The notes beneath the pieces are model-generated. The model was not told the DNA's origin. It ran no database searches and worked only from the letters and a program-made list of their open reading frames with translations. This document shows, in pieces, positions 23,739 through 38,700 of a stretch of DNA of 64,000 nt. Both the position numbers and the translations under genes were made by a program. The DNA is from Haliclystus octoradiatus (lineage: Eukaryota; Cnidaria; Staurozoa; Stauromedusae; Haliclystidae). The stretch is from contig OU744452.1 of assembly GCA_916610825.1 (NCBI GenBank), forward strand, positions 16,517,103 through 16,581,102. Reading direction: 5' to 3'. The first letter of the stretch is position 1. Each line of letters opens with the position of its first letter.

Positions 23739-26700
23739 TTATTCAGAACCTTTAAGTTATACAAACTTTTTTTCAAAGGACTGATGAAATTAGAAATTAA
23801 TTGAGTTTGTGAACGTTTCACAAACTGTTCATGAATGCTATTAAACATTCACGCAACTCATGCTGTTCATGAATATTCATAAAATTTGTGAACTATTCAT
23901 GAGCAGTTCATGAACACTCTATAATTTAGCCTTTCATGAAGTGTTAGTGTTCAAAAACAAGTCATCAAAATGGATTAAATCGACAGAAGATTGGCATAAA
24001 GCTCACTCATCTGCATCATATTATAATATTACAATTACAGATGAATCATCATAATTGATCACGTTCGTATACAAGTGTGGACAATTCACACATCTATTAG
24101 TTGAAGAAAAATAAATAAATCAATTCTTACCTGAAAGCTTTTGATACTGCGATGTGTGAGTTCGCCCTCGTAAAGACCAAACCCGGCAGATTCCACCACA
24201 AATGTTGACGAGAACTCTGAAAATCAAAGGAGTTGGGATATAAATAATAATATTACATTTTCAGGTAATATAGCTGATAGTCACCCTGTAAGCACAAGTG
24301 CTTGTTTACTTGGGGGACATGAACAGATTTACAGAGAATATATATATACTATAGCCCATACAATAAGTAGCTGATAGTAGATTATTATTATTAGATTAGA
24401 TTATTAGATTCAAATGAACAACAACTGCTTATCATTGCATTTATATCCAAGCGACACTCCAGGAATGATTTAAAAAAATTGCTTTGATGGAAAGACCTGG
24501 AGTAACATTGAAAAATGAGCAAAAATGTATGGAAGTCTTCACTGACTATGACCAGCTAAGACATTATAAACATTATGATATTTTTATTTACATACCTAGA
24601 TGTGGCAGATATTGTTCAATTCGTGAGGGGAACTGTTGACAAACTATTTCAGTAACAAGATTGAGACCATCCAAACAAACATTAACTATGCGTTGAACCT
24701 ACAAGTATGGACAAAGAATCACATGAGAATAGCTGATCTATAAACACAGCACCAATAACAATAAATACATACATTACCTAAAATCAATTAACAGTATATT
24801 AACAGTCTAAAATCAGTATAATACAGCTCATCATGCGTTAACTGTTAGTCTTCGACTCTGGTCAACATTACCAATTGAGGTATCAACGATAAATGATAGA
24901 GAGAATTTCAAAGTTGAAGCTCGAAAACAATTCGAAAGAAAGCAATCTGAAGGATTTTTCTCGCTTTATCCAATGTAACGTTTAATTATATTATTCGTAT
25001 CAATAATGTTTAATTATATTCAATTACATTTAATTATTATTTTATTATTATTATTATTATTATTATATTATATTAATTTATTATATTAATTTAACATTTA
25101 ATTATATTTAATTTATATGTTTAATTATAATTCGTATCAATAATGTAAACGAGCTTTAATGCTCATTTTGGTTACGAATTAAAATAAAAAAATACACACA
25201 CACACACACACACACATATATTACCAAAAATCAATATAATACAGCTCATCATGCGTTAACTGTACAGTTATGAATTAGCAGGTAGTTAGACTTTACTTAT
25301 GAGTTTTGAATTATTTGAACACTGGATGAGTCATTACAAAACCATAACAAAAATCAGACAAACAGTTGAACATGAAAAATGACATCGTTAACATGACGTC
25401 TTGACAAGATATAGTCATAATCACATTTTAGAATGAGAGACAAAGAAAAAGATGAGGTTTTCTGGCAAAAACTATTTGTCTCTTATTCTATAATTCTCTG
25501 TTTTACCCAACATTGAGCACTTTCATATACATGTGTGTATCTGAGTTTACATTCAATATAATAAATGTTTTAATTTATTATTATAATCATTAATCAAAGT
25601 CTATAAACAAATGGGTAAAATCATGTTTTTGAATTTTATGACTTGCATTGAGAATTACCTTATCTTTCTTGGACATGACTTCTTTCGATAGACATGTATC
25701 GCCATTCAGTTGTTGCAAGAAAATACTGGAAAAAGAAAATATGAAAATTTGTAAGCTCAATACTTAACATATTTTGAGAACAAATCCATAGAATCCTATA
25801 CAAATGATATAAAAAATGAAACGACCATAGTAAGGTGGAAAGTATACATTATACTGTATAGTTAGTTATTGTTCAAGAGAATGTTCGTTAAAGGGTTACC
25901 ACACACTTGCCATGTTTGCATTCATATTTACTAAACGAGAAAAAGTCATTCGGAGCCATGTTTTACCCTAGGATTTTATGCACGCTCTTTCTACCAATCA
26001 GATTGATTGCAGAAAACCTTTGTGATATTTTAGAAATGAATTTCATGAACGAACTCATGATACAATCACTAGGGGTTTGAATAGTTTTTTAAAAGAGTTT
26101 TTAATAATTCTTATTTCTCATTAATCTTGTTTCGAATAGTAAAAAGTAATGATAAATAGAATAAAAACACGAAAACAAAATAATTTTAATGAAACAAAAT
26201 AATATTGTGTCTTTTCTCCTATAAAAACAGTTCATGATACATCTATGAAAATTGGGCCTCTTAACATTCATGAGTTAGTAGTTCACAAACTGTTCATGAA
26301 CGGTTTAAAAGGTGTTCATGAACATGAACGCAAATTCTGTTTGCAGGGGTTGTAATCCTTTAAAAATATTCTCATACGTGAAATCAAAACAAAATGTGTC
26401 TACAGTGAAACCTGTATATAACAGCCAGCTATAAGAGGTAGAAATTAAGTTGACCATTATAGACAGGTGGCCTTGATATACAGGTTTGATTCAATAGAAA
26501 ATACTATTATAGACATTGCAAGAGTGACCACTATAGACAGGTGGTCGCTGTATGGAGGTGACCATTATAACAGGTTTGACTGTACTGATATCTTGTGAGC
26601 AAGGTTATTACAATCGTTTGTGAACAATGGACCGTTGTTTTTGTAAATGATAGGCTTATTAAAATACTATTAGAATACAAAAATTTCAAAATCCAAATAT

Positions 26701-29700
26701 TCAAATAGAGATTTTTGCGTTGAAATTAGCATCCTTAGCTGTCACATAATTTTCTGACAACAAGTAAAAAGTCTCCATCTGGCTCTAGCCAAGATGAAGA
26801 AGATCTAATGTCAAATACATTACTATTATAGAGTTACCTCCCCAAAGTGCAACATTGCCGAAAGATGTGATCAGGACTATCTCCACCTGCTCCGTCAAAC
26901 CGACGCTTTTCTTTTACCTAACAAGAAATAGCAAGTCAATTTAGATACAATCCTCTTCAAACACGGTTCAAAAGTTCACAAATAGTTTAATTTAAGCATT
27001 GTGGCAGTAACATATTCACATTACCTCCGTCATCTTTTCTATTGATGATTGGAATAAATAAAGAAGCAGATCAGGTGAATCTCTCCAAGATGATAGCATG
27101 ATTTGCTTGTCTTCGTCATTATCACTAGAATCGAATTCACATTATAATGAATTGATATATGATAGTAATCAAGACTTAATGACTATAAATGTCGCTGATA
27201 TTGCTATTTTTTATCTACACACAGACGTGACTTGTAATTCCATGCTAGGGTCATTGTATATCTAGTGACTGTGTGCTGGTATGCAGATTATGTCAATGGC
27301 GCACCCAAAATTCAACGATATTTAGATCTTTTACGGTCAAACGTCAACAAAGTATTTGCTGTTGCGCACTTGAGATCTCAGTGAAAACTGCCCTTCTCTG
27401 CAGACGGGATTGTGGGTCTAATGAAGAGACACAAAATGGGTGTCAATATCATGCGGGAAATTTATATAAATACTAATCACACAACAAAACAAACACCAAT
27501 TACAAGAAAAGAGACACATGGACAACATTGGTTCACACGAAGATAACTCCCAAATTCACATTACAAAATTGTAATTAAATAACAAATGTCTGTTTGACTT
27601 TGTAGTGACCACTGTGAAAATAGGTAGCTCATGAGCATGCCATTGGAAGGTTCATAAACTGTTTCGTTGGCAAACCATGTACCGGTATGTTAGTTAACAC
27701 TGTTTCAATTCCCCGGCGCATAAAATAGACTGGAACTAAGAATGAGGTATTGTTGGACAGTTCATGAATATTCTTAAAGTTCATGAACTGTCCGTAAACA
27801 GTTCACTAGCTGCTTATTAGGTATTCATTAACATCTCATGAATGTTCGTAAATTTGATGAATGGTTAATGTATAGTTAATTAGCTTTTTATAACGTAGTC
27901 ATGAACAGTTTCATGAATGTTCGTAGAGTTCATGAACTGTCTGTGAACAGTCCATAGCTGTTTATAAGGTGTTCATGAATGTTTTAAAAATCATGAATCG
28001 TCCATAAACTCAGTGAATTCTGCTGAAGCCCTCATCTATCAAAGTTCAACAGTAAACTACTCGGTATCGGACTTTTTTGGCTTAATGATATTGACAGAAT
28101 ATCATTAAAGCCGGAATTGTTACTGCCGGACTCTACTGTATATGAAATTGAGCACAACATTGGTCACTTGATCAAATTGATGAATGGACGAGTCGAAAAA
28201 ACAGTTCAATTACCTAACAATTATCGAAGCAAGCATTGATAATGTCTTTAGTGATATGAGGCACTTTGATGAAGAATTTAATTTGCCTTTTTTACCTAAA
28301 GACAGAAAATGTTATATTGAATACATCAAAAAGCTTTAAGAGAGGTAGTGGGTATACAGTCTTGTATTGGAAAAACATAGTGAACCGTAAATCACAGTGA
28401 AATATATACAGCTAGTTATGAGAGGCATATAAGATGACCACTATATGCAGGTGGCCATTGTACACAGGGTTGATTTAATAAAAAAAATAGCTTTCAGCCT
28501 TCTGTGAAAAAATTCGAATGTTGAATTAAAAGCTTCCGAAAACAAATTTCAAATTGCTTTAGAATTGTAATTAATGTGATTTACTCTGAGTATGATGGCA
28601 TGTACAGTGTAACCCGTTTATGTGCAATTCCGATAAGTGAAATTCCCGCTTATCTGCAACCTGGCTTTGAAATCCGTTAAACAATTTTCTAGTCAAGCCC
28701 TTGGTAAACAATTTCGGGTAACTGCAAATTTGGATAAATGCAATGAAAACCGTTGGCAATTTTGATTTGCACTTAAGCGGGTTACACTGTATTTCAAATA
28801 AAAATATGTTTAGAATCCAAAAATGGAACAAAAAATAATAATTGAAAACGTTCTGAATTTGTGCTGATCATCCAGATACAGCATATAGGGGTGACCACTA
28901 TAGACAGGTGGCCGATGTATAACAATGACCATTATAACAGGTGGTGAAATCAAATTTGACAGTGTTGGAAAGGCTACTGTCCATTTCAAGGTCTTTTAAT
29001 TACTTTAGTAGTAAACATTTACCTGTTGAATTCTTCTCCTTTAAAATCCCATCAATTGCAGAATAACTAACAAAAAGGCTGCTAACGTGCTCACACGTTG
29101 ACTCACTAAACCAAAGAAATAAGATAAATAATTAAATAATTTGTCATAATAATAAATTTTAAAATTAGCATTATATAGTAGGAGGCAACAATGAGGCAAA
29201 GCCTTTTTCCATTACTCGGAGTTTCACACGTTTAATAGCGATCTTCAGACGGTAATCATTACAGTAAGTATTTAAAAAAAATATATAAGTAACATGAAAT
29301 AATTACAGAAAAACCATCTGAAGATCGCTATTAAATGCGTGAAATTCCGAGTAACAGAAAAACGCTTTTCCTCATCTCTGTCTCTTATTATATAGTTTGT
29401 CATATAAATGGTGCTATAAAATGTGATTCTATGTGATTCCGCTGTGAAACACAACTCATGGACACTTGCTTTCTATATGAATAGTATTGCTTGATGTACA
29501 TTGTATATAGTTGCAATGATACACACTTGCTACATGTATGTATACGTATTTGATACACACAAAAGTTGATGGAAGACACAAATGAAGTGTTAAAAGAATG
29601 AACACCTTCCTTGATGAAAACTTCAAGAAAATTTCAAAAAAGTTACAAAAACTTACTTGATGCCATCTTTAGTAATAATGTATTCAATCAAAGCCTAAAA

Positions 29701-32700
29701 AAGATGACATGTTTTGTTTACAGTGAAACCTGTATATTATAACGGCCAGCTACGAGAGGTAAATAAATTGACCACTATAGACAGGTGGCCTTTATATACA
29801 GGTTCGATTCAATAGAAAATACTATTTTAGACATTGAAAGAGTGACCACTATAGACAGGTGGCCGCTGTATAGAGGTGACCATTATAACAGGTTTGACTG
29901 TATTTAAGCTTTCTTTTCTCAACGCTACATAATCCAGAAAACTGAAAAGTATATAAAAAAGACATACAAAATTCTAAATGTACATGATATTTTCATTGAT
30001 TTCTTTGGGTTGATTCAAGACTTTTCAAAGCAGAGCTAATACAGCATATCATGTTTACTTACATATTTGCATAATTTAATTTTTATGTTCTTTAGTAAAA
30101 GATTTATAGACAAGTGGTTTTACAATCAAAATTATTCTCCTTAAGAAATTACGACACAGAGTTGAACATCATGAGCTATTCATGGACAGTTTAAGGGATT
30201 TATAATGCTCATGTTCAGGAGTTCATTAATAGTTCATGAATATTTCATGAATGTTAAATGGCTCCAATTTTCATGAACAGTTCATGAATATTCACGGACA
30301 CTTCTTAAACAGTTAAAGAAGGGTTCACGGAAATTTGGGATCATTTAACGTTCATGAACTCCTGAGCTGTTTTTTACAGAAGATATAATGCTCATGAGCA
30401 GTTCATAAACCGTTCAGAAATTGTTCATGAAATGTTTAGAAACTTTTCAGAAACTGTTGAGAGCAGTTCATAAACCTTTCAAGGAGCTGTCCAGAAATTG
30501 TTCATGAATTGTTCCGAAACTGTCCATAAACAGTTCATGAGCTGTTCATAAATGTTTTAGGAGCTGCTCAGAAATATTCATTAACTGTTCATAAACTGTT
30601 TGATTTTAGAATAAACATTGTGTTCCCTTGAAATTGTGATACAGAGCTGAACAGCACATTTACTTAATCTTAATCACCAAAATTACTAATGATCAATTGA
30701 TTGTACCTCTAGTACTCCTAGTGTAAGTTTCGCCACAATTGTATTTTTGATCCCAACATTTGTATCAATGCTAAATTCAGCTGCTTTGTCCTATATAATA
30801 ATAACAAATGTATAAAGCCAATTAAAAGTTAGCCAAAATAGAATGCAAAGAATACCATGCGTAAAACATCAAATGCATCAACATCAGTCATCGTGCTTAA
30901 TTAATACCTTAATTACTATCACATTCTTATTTGCGTTTTAAAATGATATTGTTGTTACAGTGTAACCCATTTGAGTGCAAACTCGCAATTATTAACTATT
31001 TTCTGGTTCAGTGCTTGCTAAACAATTTGAATGAGTTCAAAGTTGGATAAATGCAATGAAAATCGTTCCCATTTTGACTTGCACTTAAGTGGGTTATACT
31101 GTATTTACATTTTTAAAAACTCAATTACATTACGTTACATTACATTAAGTTATAACACCAAAAGTCGGCACTTTTATTAATAATAGATCATTGACAATTT
31201 TTGCATTGAACAAAAATCACACTCATCTAGAAGCAGGACAATACGGTCTCAATTATTTACTACTAGGTCATAGGCATTGTAAAATAATCTTACTTACCAG
31301 TCCAAAATCTTCTAGTTCTGATTTAATCATTCTTCTAGTTAAAGAAGTAAGCATATCTTCTGCTTCATCTAATATTGCAGACAAGGTGGCTGTTTAGGGG
31401 AAACAAAAGCAATATAACATAACAGAAATACGGTTAATAGCTGAAAATCTATTGTAGCAATAATTAAACAGTTTCTCAACCCTGGTTATATGCCTGGCGT
31501 TGCTGTGATTTTCTGGATCAAAAGAAGTGTTAGAATATACTGTAGATGTTGGCAGCTGAATGATTTTTTGTTAACTCTATTGCCAACATAACAATTGCAA
31601 GATAATCATGATATGCACAAATTTTGCCTAGTTCGCCAGTGACACGTATAAATAATTTATTTACAAACAGACAATACTATTAAAATAGAGATACAGCTAC
31701 TCATTCAAACATGTATCCTGCAAAAGAGTTACACTAAGTTCATGAACCTCGTGAACTTTCTGAACATTAATGAACTGTTCATGAAAACTGGGCCATTTAA
31801 TATTCATGATCTGTTTTCACAGAGGATGGAATAAAACATATGTATGAAATTGTTAAACATAACCTAACATTTAATGCAAGTAGACAACAGCAAGGCCAAG
31901 CTATTCACAGTTTTCTATTGAGGATCATAGATAACGAAATCATCTGTCTGTCAGGATCATAGAATACAAGGCGTCTACTTATATTAGTAGAAATCAACTA
32001 TCATCATCATCATCATCATTTATTCAGAAACCTTTAAGTTATACATAACTTTTCTTCAAAGGACTGATACAGTACAGTCAAACCTGTTATAACGATCACC
32101 TCTATCAACCAGTCACTTGTCTATAGTGGTCACTCTTACAATGTCTAAAATAGCATTTTCTATTGAATTGAACCTGTAGATAAAGGTCATCATAACCTGT
32201 TACTGTTATAATAGTCAACTCTTTAAAGCAGCCACCTTTCTATAGTGTTCATTCTTGCCATGTCTAAAATAGTATTTGGTATTGAATTAGCCATGTATAT
32301 AAAGGCTACCTGCATATAGTGAACAATTTATAAAATCTCCCATAGCTGTCTGCTGTATACAAGCTTCACTGTAGTAAAACAGTTATCCTTAATTTATCCT
32401 AATTCATAAGCATAATTTATTCAATTTTGATTGTTTGGATTTCAAATTCTCAGAATCTCAGAAGATTGTTGATCATAGATCAGATCGGATCGAATTGAAT
32501 TTTAGCGGTATTTATTGATTAGTATTATTTCACATTTTAAAATTTGACTGAGCACTTGTACTTTATAGTAAATAATGTGTTCTTGCTTCCTCTCAACTTC
32601 AAATAAAGTTTCTAGATGTAATAGCCATGTTCAGGTACACTGGTGCACTGGTAGCTCAGTGGCAGAGTGTCTGCACTCTGTGCGGGAGACCGGGGTTTGA

Positions 32701-35700
32701 TTCCTCGTCGGTGCACACATGTTTGTATTTCTCTGTAAATCTGTTCATGTCCCCCAAATAAACAAGCACTTGTGCTTACGGGGTGACTATCAGTTATATT
32801 ATCTGTAGTTAACTGAAAATGTAATATTATTATTATTATTATTATATCACATTATTAAATAGCCATGATCAGGTATTTTATTCTATTTCGTAAATACTGA
32901 TTGGCATCAAACAACAATGAAATCTTTTGAATCTTTGTAGGAACATTGAATAGTACAATAGTAAATGCCTACTAAATTAAATTAAGAGGAACATGGCAAA
33001 AATTAACAATGTGCTCTCTTACAATCTTCATCATCTATTTTATCAAGTCGTCGTCCAGCTTTAGTAGTACATAATTGTAAACAGTTTAAAAGATGTGCCT
33101 GGAAAAAGTAAACAAAATCAAAGTATTAAATCAAATTCGATTTTCTATGTCAACAGTTGTAACCTCCTTTGTCGGAAACATTACTGAATGCTAAATCAAT
33201 TTTTTAATTATTCATGAAAAACAGGTCAATTAACTTTTATGAACAATAAAGTGTTTACTGTGTTCATGAACTTAGTGAATTCAGTCGTAGGTGTCCCACA
33301 GCATGAACAGTTCATGAACCAGTTAGTCAAAGTCCATAAACTTGAAATCCCCAAATCTGTACAAGCTTTTCTATGATAAGTCTACAAGAAAGGATATATT
33401 TAAATACAACTGTCCTTTTTTCAGTACTTACCAATGGATCAACAAGATATAGTTTGTCATCAATATACGATAAAGCAGGATCAAATTTCAAAGGTGGTAT
33501 GACATCACTCTCTGGTTTGTAGAAACGCTTGAACTAAATTGGAAAGAATATCAATAAAAATGACTGCAATGAAACCTGTAGATAGCAGCCGTTTAAGAGA
33601 AGTAACACAAATAAAGACATACATATATATGCAAGTGTCACCTATATATATAGGGTTGATTCAAAAGTGACCCCTTTAGATAGGTGGCCGCAGTATAGGA
33701 GTGACATTTATACACAGGTTTGAATGTAATGATAAGCACAGTTGGCGAAATGACAATTCACCAAGCGCTGCTATTGTTCTCCCTACATGGAATGTGGTAT
33801 CACGGCTTGAAGCAGACTAGAAGGGCTTTGATATTTGCAGTAAAACTCTTCTTAACTAAAAAGCATATAAATTGGACAAGAATATAATTTAACATGCTAA
33901 GGTAACAAATATATGAATCTAAATTTATTAAAATCTTTCCAAAATTGGCCGAAATGAGGTCTTGAACGTCATAACGGTATATCAGAAATAGCAAGTGTTT
34001 GTATGGAACGGATTGAGAGCTTGCGGCTTACATCAGGCTGTGCTTGACATTTGGATCGTGTTACCGCGCTTGGTGAATTGTATTTTCAGATGTGCTATAA
34101 CAAGCCATGCTCACAGTTAGCTAGGTTCGGTTTTTCTATTTAACAAATTTAATACCCTTAATTGAGAAAGTACAGAACCTGGAGTGTAGGCGGTAAAAAT
34201 TGTTTGTCTTATTATTTTGTATGTTCAAGTTCATGAACTGATACGAATGATACACAAAACATTTGATATAAATGTAATTTAAATAAATTAAATTTTATTT
34301 CTAGCATAAGGGAAGTGTATATAAAATGTGAGATACCTGGATCATTAACAGCTCCAGTAGAGATGCGGCGAGTTGAGAATTACGACATAAGACTTCATAG
34401 AATCCCTATAAAATTAAACAAACCAATATCTCATAAAGTTCTCTAATGAGGGATAGAACGCACGTCTGAGACTTAGCCCCATCAATAGACCAGACAAATC
34501 ACGTTGCTATGGTCCAGATATGCAGTGAATTTGCCAACATCTATACAATTTATCAGTGGGCTTTCAACATTACCCTTGCAAAAAACAGTTCCGGAGTTCA
34601 TGAACAGTTCATAAAAATGTGGGGCCATTTAACGTTTATGAAGTGTTAATGAACTGTTCATGAACTCCTGAACTGTTTTTTGCAGGGGTAGTTGTTATTG
34701 AAATATTCTTGAATCAGTTACATAAAATTTCTAAGTGGCAGACCCAGCATTCACACCCCTGTGACACATACTCAATGTTGGTTGAATGGTTCCTATTTCT
34801 ATCAAAGATTTATAAACATTTTTATAATAAAAAGATCATTTAATATGGTTGATTTTTTTTATGAACTGTTTGTGAACGTTTCATGAACACTTCATAGCAA
34901 CAGGTTCATGAAAAGACTCATGAATTTAACAGGTCGGTAAAGTTCACAGGGGATATTACAACATTTGGATTTGCAAATCGCAGTTCGCAAGTTTGTGATA
35001 ATATTTCAATATTTTCAACCTTTATGGGTAAGTCATGGGCAGGTTGCGAACATTTCATGACCAGTGTTTTCATGACGAGTCTTTCTTGTAACGTAGAGTT
35101 TCAAATTTGAACTTACATCATACAAAGACAGACGGACATCTGCTTGTTGTGAAAGACATTTCTTGACACTACCTAATGAAGAAGAACGATTAGTAGAAGT
35201 TAAATCAGATCATTAAAACATCAACTTTTTAATTTTTCAAAGCATTATTTAGTCTTCAGAGCCTTGGGGGGATGGTTAACCAATCATTACATTCAATAGA
35301 AAAGATTAGACAGTAATATTGGTTTACTCATTGCCCTGTTTAAAAGGATTCAGAGGGTATGCGACTCACTTGCCTTGTTGAGTTGTATTTTACTGTGTGC
35401 TTAGGCATACCAAAGAGATCTGCATAGCCAATAATTTAATGTCAGTAGGTCCTTAAGGTGGGCTGAAGTTGAGACATTTTGAGAAAAGCTTGTGCAACAG
35501 AAACAATTGAAATATTTTAAAACTCTATCCTCTTGCTCAAGTTATTTCCTGTTTCTGTTCCCAAGCCAACAGCTCGACCTGGCAACTACAATAAAACGAG
35601 CTGTCTATCTGGGTAACTCAAGTAGGCGGGTTAGCTTTAAGTGCGTCTATTTGTAAACAAAGCAAACAAACATGAACACTAGACACTAGTAAGTCGGCAA

Positions 35701-38700
35701 TATGTGGATTCCCCTACCAACTAAACTATTTTTATGCACTGTTCATGAAAATTGGGCCATGTAACATTTATAAAAACTGGTTCATTTACGTTCATGAAAA
35801 TTGGGCCATTTAATGCTCATGAATTAGTCCATGAACTGTTCATGAACTGTTTATAATGTGTTTATGAACAATTCATGAAAGTTTGTAAAGTTCATAAACT
35901 GTTCATGAACTCCACTAGTTTTTTTGCATGGGTACATGTTGTTTCTTCCCAAAAAAAAATTAAAAAGCAATAGGTCTATAGTATCGTAATTGATCGTTGT
36001 TCAACCAAACCAATTGCTAGATTTTCAATCGACCTGTTCGTCGATGATTAACTGCAAATTATGAATCAAATTACCTAGTATTTCTAAGCAAAGTACTTGA
36101 TTGACATCTGCATCAAGGATACCTCCTTCGTCATCTCTCAATTGACTCATAGCAAATGATTGAGTGGCTGCAATCTGACTACATTGACTGAAACACAATC
36201 CACTTGAAGATTCAACCTAAAATTAAGTAAAATAAAATAATGATATATATATACCGGTACAGTAAAGAGGTTTGTGATATATTATCAGAACATTTTCAGC
36301 ATTTGTGATACAGATATGCACCCGCTGATATATATTATTTCAGTTGTGTTTACTGAAATTAAATATATATTTCAAACAATGCGATTATGCCTCCAATTCT
36401 ATTTTGGTTTTCTCTTTCCCCGTTAAACCAATGTCAATATGACGAGTCGATGAATTCAACAGGATTTAGGTCAGTCTTCTATATGTTAGGAGAATCAATT
36501 ATTGTAAAAGCGTTGATATTATGATCATTGTTTAAGCTGAAAGGCTTCAAGTTCAGAATTCCAATTCATATTAAATACCTTGAAATGTTTTAATATCAGT
36601 AAATATCCAGTGAGAGCAACTTTTCTTGCATTAACATGCCTGTGCAAAGATGAAAAAAATAAAATACCTGTCACAACGCGACTTATACAAATTTATATAT
36701 AGTTGTAGTTGTGGGATAAAAGTAAGTAAACAAATAAATGATACAATAAAACCTGTTATAACGGTCACCTCTATACAGCGGCCACCTGTTTATAGTGGTC
36801 ACTCTTGCAACGTCTAAAATAGTATTTTCTATTGGATCAAACCTGTATATTTAAGGCCACCTGTTTATAGTGGTCAATTTATCTACTTCTCTTAGGTGGC
36901 TGTTATATACAGGTTTCACTGTATACTATAAAGTTAAAGAATTTATTTAATATAACATTTATCTAAAACACGACTGTTTGTTACTCAGCTGAACAAAATC
37001 TAATGTAAATAATATCTCAACTGTTTTAGAACTAATAACGATATCCGTTGTAATATTGATCTAGATGATCAATATTGTAAACAAATTATTAACTATCATT
37101 AACTATTAACTATCATTAATTGTACACCTCAAAGTAAGAACAACACTGATGTATAATAATATTGATGAATTAATAGAATGTGGATTACCAAAAAGGTTGT
37201 CAACATACTTGGAAAATAGAGCTTTACGAAGCACCATCATCAAATTGTCTTTAATCCGCGCACTGACTTTCATGAAAGGCTGTCAGGAATTAAATCAAAT
37301 ACAGTTAAGTTAGATAGATGATCTTTTTTTGGCACTTAACAAAACTTTAACAAATCTATGTTTACTCTTATAAACAGTGTAAAATTAATTTACAAGATTT
37401 TGTAAAATCTAATATATGTTTAAAAAAAAACCAATACCACCCATGCACATGATAGGACAGAACATCAAAGCATATTACACATACAGTGAAACCTGTATAT
37501 AACAGCCAGCTACGAGAGGAAGATAATTTGACCACTATAGGCAGGTGGCCTTTATATACAGGTTTGATTGAATAGAAAATACTATTTTAGACATTGCCAG
37601 AGTAACCACTACAGACAGGTGGCTGCTCTATAAAAGTGACCGTTATAAGATGTTTGACTGTATCCTATTCTTTTGAGAATAAATTGGATGTGAAGCAGGC
37701 TAGATAAATGATTCTGATTTGTTGCACTCTGTAGGTGGCACTATCATCTAAAGGAAATAGTTCAGTGATTGTTAATTGAAAGGACTTGCATTTGCTGGAC
37801 CTACATCTGAGTTCGATCTTAATCATAGTGTCACATCATTGTTCACTGGTAGCTCAGTGGCAGAGTGTCCGTACCCAGTGCGGGAGGCCAGGGTTCGATT
37901 CCTCGCTGGTGCACACATGTTTGTATTTCTCTGTAAATCTGTTCATGTCCGCGAATAAACCAGCACTTGTGCTTATGAGGTGACTATCAGTTATATTATC
38001 TGTAGTTAACTGAAAATGTAATATTATTATATTATCTGCTGTTGTACTAATAATGTAGAGTCTCACACTACGCGGCTGTAAATTCTATATCAAACATACC
38101 AGTATAGCCTTTAACAATCCTGTTGCAATACTTGGTGGCAATGAAACTAAATGATCCAAAACTTCACGGACCTTCAAGAAGAAATATGCAACAACAATAA
38201 AAAGTAATTTTTGATGTATATAAAATATGTATATACGATAAAGTAGTAATGTAGACGGTGTCGCCCTACCGAAGGCACCCGTACCACTCCTCTATTTCTA
38301 GATGAGTGGCTTTTTTCGCTGAGAGCAATGATTTTAAACGCTCCTTATATATACCATATAAATTCGAATCAATAAATGTTCAAAGTTGGTTAAAGTATAT
38401 ACGATATGAATTGAATCAATAAAAGTTGGTTAAAGTACCTTGACAATGCAATCAAAGACGATTTGTGGGGAAAACTTGACAATACTTGAAAGAAGGTCTG
38501 TAGAAAAGTGAAAAAATGTTAATAATTTAGGAAAAATAGGAATACATTATAAAAAACAGGAATACATCATGAAAAATAAAAAATAAAAAATGGATGTTTA
38601 TTAACTGTAATTTTCTACCTTGATATTTCTCGGCTTCTTTAGGGTCACATGTCACCATGATGTTTAACAATTGATTAAATAACAATGTTCTCCTTTTATG

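Noticed and set aside
32641..32716. Genuine tRNA gene
   Set aside because: The base before the anticodon position is C rather than T, and about 130 bp of downstream body plus the ATT tail recur in another copy, as in a SINE.
36621..36623. Lysine of NARK in exon 21 as the ubiquitination site
   Set aside because: Its distance to the SQ cluster is about 11 residues too short compared with human; the VLRK lysine in exon 20 fits.
37776..37983. Two short plus-strand frames
   Set aside because: They overlie the tRNA-derived SINE and have no coding signal.
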